Assembly: GCA_039029935.1 (NCBI GenBank)
Contig: JBCCFC010000307.1
Location: forward strand, 1-11,486
Direction of reading: 5' to 3'
Source of the DNA: G039029935 sp039029935
Lineage (GTDB): Bacteria > Chloroflexota > Anaerolineae > Caldilineales > Caldilineaceae
Length of the DNA stretch: 11,486 nt
Shown here: positions 6,923-11,486 of the stretch, piece by piece
How positions within the stretch are numbered: position 1 is the stretch's first letter
Layout: each line of letters starts with the position of its first letter
Notes under the pieces: model-generated
Seen by the model: the letters and a program-made list of their open reading frames with translations, nothing else
Databases searched by the model: none
What the model was told of the DNA's origin: nothing
Program-made: the position numbers and the translations under genes

Positions 6923-8503
6923 TTACTTCTGCACCATCGACTCAGCAATATATTCAGCAAGTGCAGCAATCGTCATGGAAGGATTACGCCCAATAGGCTT
7001 GGGGATAATGGCTCCATCGGCGACATAGAGATTTGGGTAACCGTATACCTCGCCCGCATGGTTAACAACACCAGTGGTGGGTGTTGCCCCCATTCCGCAT
7101 CCACCCAGTGGGTGTACTGTCAGCATCCCTTTCAATAGCCGCCAATACAATGGGATATAGAGCTTGCCATCGGTTACATCAGAGAGCTGGTCTTGTATAT
7201 CAAGAATCGCATCAATCACAGGCGCAGAATTGCGAGAACGCCAACGCAGCTTAATATCGCGCTTCCAAGGTCGGAACCACTCTCGCCCCAAAGAGAGTGT
7301 CCCGTCGCCAGCATCCACACCAGCCCCAAGCCAGATCATCAAATTCTGCAAGGGGTTGTTTTGTGGGCTAACTTGTTTGCGCAAAAAGCGTGTGAGCAGC
7401 CCACCCTGCCCGGCAGAGATTCTGCTGTCCAGCGCATTGAGCAACATGTTGGGGAAGCCATCATCTTCAATCAGAAAACGATGCCCGTCGATGACACCAT
7501 CCATGAATTCCAATCCACTGGAAATCGTGGGGCCAATCGATTGTTTGATATCCGCATCTTTGCCATAAAATGCAGGCGTTAACACATTGGCGTTGGCACT
7601 CCACCGTTGCCCCAAAAATGGGCTGATATTTGGTAACGTTTTATATTGTTTTTGGCTGCGAAGTAAAAGCTCGGTCGACCCCAATGAACCTGCGGCCAGA
7701 ATCACATGTTCTGCAGCTTCCCTTCCACGAATCAGTTTGCCATCTTCAATCCGGTCAAAGACAACGCTGTACCCACCTTCGACAGATTCTATATAGCGAA
7801 CGATATGCAATGGGCGCACCTCAGCCCCATGATTCTCTGCTTGGGGAATGTAGTTATATTCAAGCGTGTTTTTGGCTTTGACAGCACAACCGATATCACA
7901 GGTCCCTAGATGGATACAGGTCCCTTGCTGTTGACCTTGGTCGTTGATAAATTGTTTGCTATGTTGATAGTCAGTCGGAGAGAAGGTCGCCGGGTCCCAA
8001 TTCTCATCAAAGGTCAGTGCCAATGGCATGGAGCTAAAGCGATCTTCATAGCCAATCGCCTTGGCACCCCGCTGCAGCAATTTATAGCGATTCGTCAACT
8101 GACCGGAGGGTATCTCTTGAACGGACATCATTTTATGCACACTGTCATAGTATGGTTGTAGCATCTCATAGGTGATTTCTTCGGGCCACCCCTGATCAAA
8201 GCGTTCTTTGTTGGCTGGCAGCACCACGCTCGAATAGCAAAGTGAGCCACCGCCGACCCCCGCACCCAAAAGAATTGCCATCTGGTAATATAAGCGCACA
8301 TCCAGCCAGCCATTAAACTTTTCTGGCATGGTATGCTCATATACCCAAGGGTCCTTTGCTCGGCGTGGATAGGTTTTGGTGTCCCAGCGTCGCCCGCGCT
8401 CCAGTACTAATACTCTGGCACCCGATTCTGCAAGACGACACGCTGTCACCGCACCGCCAAACCCACTACCGATGATAATTACGTCAAAGTTTTTATTAAT
8501 CAT
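6923..8503 (-). CDS. GMC-family FAD oxidoreductase, cholesterol-oxidase-like
   Basis: This 526-aa flavoprotein has no signal peptide: the FAD dinucleotide-binding strand starts at residue 7 (DVIIIGSGFGGAVTACRLAE), with the ribose-binding ERG at 35-37. GAGVGGGSLCYSSV (80-93) and the VILAAGSLGSTELL segment (267-280) are GMC marks. HPLGGCGMG (464-472) and RNPSMTIAALAE (506-517) correspond to the catalytic His and Asn regions of cholesterol oxidase, giving His464 and Asn507. The family oxidises primary or secondary alcohols to aldehydes or ketones. In this setting a fatty alcohol, hydroxy lipid or sterol-like alcohol is plausible. A Cys-containing segment C196-x5-C202-x3-C206 is seen; its role is unclear. 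The start is supported by AAAGGA five bases before the ATG. Hairpins flank the gene on both sides, so its mRNA level may be set separately. Confidence 0.94.
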   Translation of the reverse strand: MINKNFDVIIIGSGFGGAVTACRLAESGARVLVLERGRRWDTKTYPRRAKDPWVYEHTMPEKFNGWLDVRLYYQMAILLGAGVGGGSLCYSSVVLPANKERFDQGWPEEITYEMLQPYYDSVHKMMSVQEIPSGQLTNRYKLLQRGAKAIGYEDRFSSMPLALTFDENWDPATFSPTDYQHSKQFINDQGQQQGTCIHLGTCDIGCAVKAKNTLEYNYIPQAENHGAEVRPLHIVRYIESVEGGYSVVFDRIEDGKLIRGREAAEHVILAAGSLGSTELLLRSQKQYKTLPNISPFLGQRWSANANVLTPAFYGKDADIKQSIGPTISSGLEFMDGVIDGHRFLIEDDGFPNMLLNALDSRISAGQGGLLTRFLRKQVSPQNNPLQNLMIWLGAGVDAGDGTLSLGREWFRPWKRDIKLRWRSRNSAPVIDAILDIQDQLSDVTDGKLYIPLYWRLLKGMLTVHPLGGCGMGATPTTGVVNHAGEVYGYPNLYVADGAIIPKPIGRNPSMTIAALAEYIAESMVQK

Positions 8504-8551
8504 CTTAATCCTTTCTTAGGTAGGCTAATCCGGGGGCATGAGGTGATATAA

Positions 8552-8591
8552 TGAAAGTGGCCGATTTCTTCGCTGAAATCGACCACTTTCA
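8552..8591 (-). terminator. 17-bp hairpin between the first di-haem gene and the GMC gene
   Basis: Arms 8552-8568 and 8575-8591 pair along 17 bp. The single mismatch in DNA becomes a U-G pair in minus-strand RNA, and the loop is AGCGAA. It lies 26 bp after the di-haem stop codon and 48 bp before the GMC start. The sequence after it is only mildly T-rich (ATTATATC), so termination would be partial at best. A transcript-stabilising or attenuating role is as likely. Confidence 0.6.
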
Positions 8592-8617
8592 CGACATCAT
8601 TTCATGTCTTTCCCCGG

Positions 8618-10096
8618 CTATAGCTGTTTTAGATATTCAATCAATGCCTTCTTTTCGTCATCAGACAACTCTGTACCATACAGATGCCCTTGATTGGAAT
8701 TGCCTAGCACCGATACATCATATGCAAAGAATTTGATACCTGTGCTTGGTTCTTCAGCAACATCGGACACAAACCCTACAAGGGTAGGGTCATATACATC
8801 ATATCCCCGATAGAAACGTTTGGGGCGGTTCTCTGGTGCTTCCAACAGAGCGGTCAACGTTGGCACAGAGCCATTGTGTAGATAGGGCGCACGCAGCCAC
8901 ACACCATTAAGCGGCACAGAGGCATATCCATCGACATTTTGGAAGTTTTCAAACCCCCAAAAATAGCGGCTGTATTCTGCATTATAGGCATCTGCAGCCG
9001 CTTGATTCCACATAATGACCCGATTCTCATCCGTGCCAACTTCCTCAACGGAGATAATCTCGCCCGTGCGTCCCTGACCAGGCATGTGGCAATCGGCACA
9101 GTGGGTAGTAAAAATCTCCTCACCACTGGTAGCCAGCGCATCATCAATCTCAAATGGATAAGCAGGTGGCTCGACAGTCATAAGATATTCCTCAATCCGT
9201 TGCATCACCTCAAGATTCAGCGAGTTGGGTATAATCCAATTCCCTGGTCTTGCACCGTCGCCAATTGCAGAACTCAACACAACCTCACGAACAGACGTAT
9301 TCAAGCCATCCCAATGTAGTGGATGCCCATCGCGTAACGCCAACGCCCAAATCGGCATCATGTCCGAATTACCCACCGATCCATCAACATCCATTCCCAA
9401 CAAATCGTATTTGATGGGGTTAAAGGGATCAATCCGTCCGGGTCCCCAAGGTGGATTTTCATAACTCCATGCCCAAGCTCGTTTTTGTTCCCTCAATATT
9501 TTTTTCGTAAATGGAATTACCCCATATCGATAAGACCAACGTTCAAAAGGTGATAATTCAAATGACTCATTGATAGCGTCCATCAGCAGATTAGTAGTGA
9601 ATTTTGGGTCGTCGGCCGACTCAAAGAGAAATTTCTGATATCCAAGTGTATCAAAACGACTGGATGGACCTGCGTTGATGACAACGGGTTCAGCATCTGG
9701 ACTTGTTCGATAGGTGGCCGCGTGGCAGGTGGCACAATTGATACCCGCACGAGGAATCACACCGACATCATACTTGGTGAACCCCACAGGCATCTCCTGT
9801 CCCTCTTCCCAGACCATCCCCAATGAGGCATAGCCACCTGGCCCCGGCAAATGTTCAGGGAAGAGGTCAGGCAACACGGCCCAGATATAGTAGGGAACCC
9901 CCGTTGCATTCTCTGTGCCTACCGAGCCATATTTGTAATATTCTTCGATTTCGCCATCGGCATCGCCCAAACTGATTGGTTCAAGCCGGTACATAAAGTA
10001 ATACAAAGACGCATAGCCGACCAGCAAAATTACTATAATCACCAACAGGGACTGTAGGATTCTTGAGTGAAGTATCTTAGTCATAAGAGATTGCAT
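8618..10096 (-). CDS. Membrane-anchored di-haem cytochrome c, RoxA/CCP-like (copy 1)
   Basis: This 492-aa protein has an N-terminal anchor helix (about 14-34) after the positively charged MTKILHSR, placing the rest outside the cytoplasm. The haem c sites are CATCH (121-125) and CADCH (333-337). PYLHNGSVPTL (404-414) and GNSNQGHLYGTELS (465-478) place it with di-haem peroxidases and RoxA-type oxygenases. It shares block-by-block similarity with the 1625-3235 gene: KYGS(I/V)G, the haem motifs, FNP, HWDG, PYLHNGS and the C-terminal helix. The two therefore arose by duplication and have diverged well. Function could be peroxide reduction, electron acceptance, or oxidative cleavage of a lipid or isoprenoid. 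Start choice is uncertain: the first ATG lies only two bases after AGGAG, and a second ATG (Met5) lies 14 bases after it. Confidence 0.92.
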   Translation of the reverse strand: MQSLMTKILHSRILQSLLVIIVILLVGYASLYYFMYRLEPISLGDADGEIEEYYKYGSVGTENATGVPYYIWAVLPDLFPEHLPGPGGYASLGMVWEEGQEMPVGFTKYDVGVIPRAGINCATCHAATYRTSPDAEPVVINAGPSSRFDTLGYQKFLFESADDPKFTTNLLMDAINESFELSPFERWSYRYGVIPFTKKILREQKRAWAWSYENPPWGPGRIDPFNPIKYDLLGMDVDGSVGNSDMMPIWALALRDGHPLHWDGLNTSVREVVLSSAIGDGARPGNWIIPNSLNLEVMQRIEEYLMTVEPPAYPFEIDDALATSGEEIFTTHCADCHMPGQGRTGEIISVEEVGTDENRVIMWNQAAADAYNAEYSRYFWGFENFQNVDGYASVPLNGVWLRAPYLHNGSVPTLTALLEAPENRPKRFYRGYDVYDPTLVGFVSDVAEEPSTGIKFFAYDVSVLGNSNQGHLYGTELSDDEKKALIEYLKQL

Positions 10097-10122
10097 GTCT
10101 CCTAAAATATTTATATTTGCCC

Positions 10123-10223
10123 AGCATTCGTGCCAACTTAAGGGTAAATAGGTAGATCAGTGTTCGGTGAATCGGTACCAGAATACCGAATATCAACGTA
10201 CTGCTTAAGTTGACACCAATGCT
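10123..10223. repeat. Long nested inverted repeat after the catalase-like gene
   Basis: The outer arms of 20 nt (10123-10142 and 10204-10223) match at 18 positions: AGCATTCGTGCCAACTTAAG against the reverse complement of the right arm. Inside lies a second pair, TTCGGT/ACCGAA, around a central GGTACC palindrome. On the minus strand the structure starts eight bases after the stop of the catalase-like gene and ends 26 bp before the di-haem start. It has no U tract. It could be a two-storey mRNA hairpin, an operator, or a remnant of a small palindromic element. Confidence 0.8.
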
Positions 10224-10231
10224 CCTACGAT

Positions 10232-11110
10232 TTAGAGTGGTTTGTCGCTTGGAATCCAGAAATGGATACGCTTATCACTGCCCTCAGAAATGGCATAGTC
10301 TGTGAACTCTAACTGACCAATACGACGCCACGCCTTTTGATCGATTCGATTGTTATCATGATCGTCATTGACGTGGATATCATAAATCAACTTGCGGTCT
10401 GGATAATGCTCCAAACGCATCTCGTCACGAAAATCATCGGCATCCACTTTGGGCATCCCTTCCGCCAGCTTTAGACGCATCAGCACAGGCGTTGAAATCG
10501 GATCATCAGGTGACATCCCAAGCGTGGAAATTGGAAAGAGCTGACGAAAGCCTGGGCGTGTGTCCATCATCCGAAAGATAATACGGTTGACCAATGTTGC
10601 TGCTAGGCTGATCCCGACAATGGGCCAATTAAACATCTCAATTGTGGTTGCATGATCTGTTTTAAAGCCGCTTAAATGTGAAACTGTCACAAAATTGCCG
10701 GGCATGACTTTTTCTTCTGGATCCAATGTGGGATACACTTTGCCCGCAATCCCAAGGGCACGACGATTGCGTCGTCGTGTTCCCGGACCAGCGACAGATG
10801 CGCGAGCAATGAGCAATCCTTCTGAGCCAGTCGCAAAATAGCCTGTGTAGGGTGTCTCTTGATCAATACGCCATACACCTGTAAAGGCGATCCCATTTGC
10901 ATGAATGAGCTTATCAAAATATGGACGAATATCACGACGGTCAGACATATTGCGACGTGAATCGTTGATGAATTGCAACATCGAGAAGAGACCTACACCC
11001 CGATGTCTTGGGAGTTCATCATAGGGGCCGCTAAATGTAACTGCTTTTACTTCGTTGAATGTAGACCCATCGTATGGGAAAAATTCATGATGTGGAACAA
11101 TATTAGACAT
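10232..11110 (-). CDS. Putative catalase-fold haem protein, divergent
   Basis: This 292-aa protein has no signal peptide or membrane helix. LIHANGIAFTGVWRI (68-82) resembles the distal-His strand of catalases and catalase-related enzymes, giving His70 as distal residue. NFVTVSH (139-145) sits where the next active-site strand would be. WRRIGQLEFTDY...DKRIHFWIP (261-287) matches the C-terminal strand common to small catalase-like proteins. The distal Asn expected in the second strand is not evident, and no Tyr lies in the region 190-215 where the haem-ligating Tyr would be expected. The protein may therefore bind haem differently or not at all. Catalase-related enzymes of this size can be hydroperoxide lyases or allene oxide synthases working with a dioxygenase, which fits the neighbourhood. 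The start is firm: GGGAGGT stands four bases before the ATG, 24 bp after the membrane gene. The CDS is certain; the family is tentative. Confidence 0.75.
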   Translation of the reverse strand: MSNIVPHHEFFPYDGSTFNEVKAVTFSGPYDELPRHRGVGLFSMLQFINDSRRNMSDRRDIRPYFDKLIHANGIAFTGVWRIDQETPYTGYFATGSEGLLIARASVAGPGTRRRNRRALGIAGKVYPTLDPEEKVMPGNFVTVSHLSGFKTDHATTIEMFNWPIVGISLAATLVNRIIFRMMDTRPGFRQLFPISTLGMSPDDPISTPVLMRLKLAEGMPKVDADDFRDEMRLEHYPDRKLIYDIHVNDDHDNNRIDQKAWRRIGQLEFTDYAISEGSDKRIHFWIPSDKPL

Positions 11111-11134
11111 TGGTACCTCCCAATAATTATATAA

Positions 11135-11486
11135 TTACTCTTGTGGACGAGCTCGCATTGTCAAAAAGAGCAATGGTGCTTGGATGATAAACAAGGTTAA
11201 GTCCAATGCACCAAAAATTGGATAGTATCCCGGGTTTAGCACAAAGAAGAAGAGAACACCCGGTGGTCTCGCAAAGACAGCCAGCCAGGCATTAAATGTA
11301 TAACGATAGGGATTGTTGGCGCCGGGTATGTAAAATAGTGACAAAAGGATCAGCAATAGCGCAGCAAAGGAGGTCCAAACCGGATCCTCGCTGAGTCTTT
11401 GCCCAACCATCCCCAAAGTTGCATTGGGGACAAAAATTGCTGGGATGCCCAGCGCCCAATCGGCGATAATGCCCAACCAAACAGCC
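11135..11486 (-). CDS. Small multi-pass membrane protein, 5'-truncated by the window edge
   Basis: The reading frame is open to the window end (…AVWLG), so the true start lies outside. A TTG at 11474-11476 is not needed as a start. About 117 residues are seen with four hydrophobic segments: GIIADWALGIPAIFV, an FAALLLILLSLFYIPG stretch, the AWLAVFARPPGVLFFFVL region, and a final LDLTLFIIQAPLLFLT before a charged MRARPQE tail. I do not recognise a characterised family. Similar small hydrophobic proteins occur beside oxidoreductase clusters, and a role in membrane attachment or lipid access is only a guess. It is 24 bp upstream of the catalase-like gene on the same strand and looks co-transcribed. 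The operon promoter is therefore outside the window. Confidence 0.8.
   Translation of the reverse strand, partial: AVWLGIIADWALGIPAIFVPNATLGMVGQRLSEDPVWTSFAALLLILLSLFYIPGANNPYRYTFNAWLAVFARPPGVLFFFVLNPGYYPIFGALDLTLFIIQAPLLFLTMRARPQE

Noticed and set aside
7164..7582. Plus-strand 129- and 134-aa antisense reading frames
   Set aside because: Two overlapping frames opposite the GMC gene with proline/serine-rich low-complexity translation, as expected of shadow frames.
10108..10136. Possible promoter TTGGCA/TAAATA (17-bp spacing) before the first di-haem gene
   Set aside because: Transcription would begin at or inside the ribosome-binding site, leaving no usable leader; the -35 box also lies inside the inverted repeat.
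11135..11476. Complete 113-aa gene starting at TTG 11476
   Set aside because: The frame stays open upstream to the window edge with membrane-like residues, so the gene is most likely cut by the window rather than started at TTG.

Overview
The window is one polycistronic-looking block of eight genes on the minus strand, read from right to left, followed by a tRNA-Thr(UGU) gene on the same strand at the left edge. It comes from a bacterium of moderate GC. Nearly every gene has a clear Shine-Dalgarno sequence and gaps are short. The phylum cannot be fixed from sequence alone. The heptad GTGAAGA-type arrays and two c-type cytochromes kept on uncleaved N-terminal membrane anchors would suit a Chloroflexota-like lineage, but this is a weak inference.

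Layout in transcription order: a 5'-truncated small membrane protein (11486-11135); a 292-aa protein that looks like a distant catalase-fold haem protein (11110-10232); a membrane-anchored di-haem cytochrome c of the RoxA/cytochrome-c-peroxidase type (10096-8618); a cholesterol-oxidase-like GMC flavoenzyme (8503-6923); a fatty acid alpha-dioxygenase (PIOX/alpha-DOX, animal haem peroxidase superfamily; 6698-4740); an Old Yellow Enzyme-type NADH:flavin oxidoreductase (4724-3357); a second, paralogous di-haem cytochrome c (3235-1625); and a cytochrome P450 (1615-296). A terminator-like hairpin (251-291) closes the block. A consensus promoter (204-231) then drives tRNA-Thr (4-76).

How the genes may work together (inference): five of the eight genes encode probable haem proteins and two encode flavoproteins, all oxidoreductases. 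The anchor of the interpretation is the alpha-dioxygenase, whose catalytic Tyr, haem His residues and carboxylate-binding His/Thr can be seen. It should make 2-hydroperoxy fatty acids, which collapse to fatty aldehydes one carbon shorter. The P450 has an intact haem site but lacks the usual acid of the oxygen-activating I-helix motif, and no redox partner is encoded nearby, so it may act on hydroperoxides. The catalase-like protein, GMC enzyme and ene-reductase would handle the hydroperoxide, alcohol/aldehyde and enal/enone products. The two RoxA-like cytochromes lie outside the membrane and could oxidise a lipid or isoprenoid or accept electrons. The set resembles a bacterial oxylipin pathway: dioxygenase + catalase-related enzyme + P450 + OPR-like reductase.

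Non-coding DNA is also structured. Large inverted repeats follow the catalase-like, di-haem, GMC and OYE genes. The one after the OYE gene is a pair of opposed heptamer arrays that supplies the last codons of that gene.
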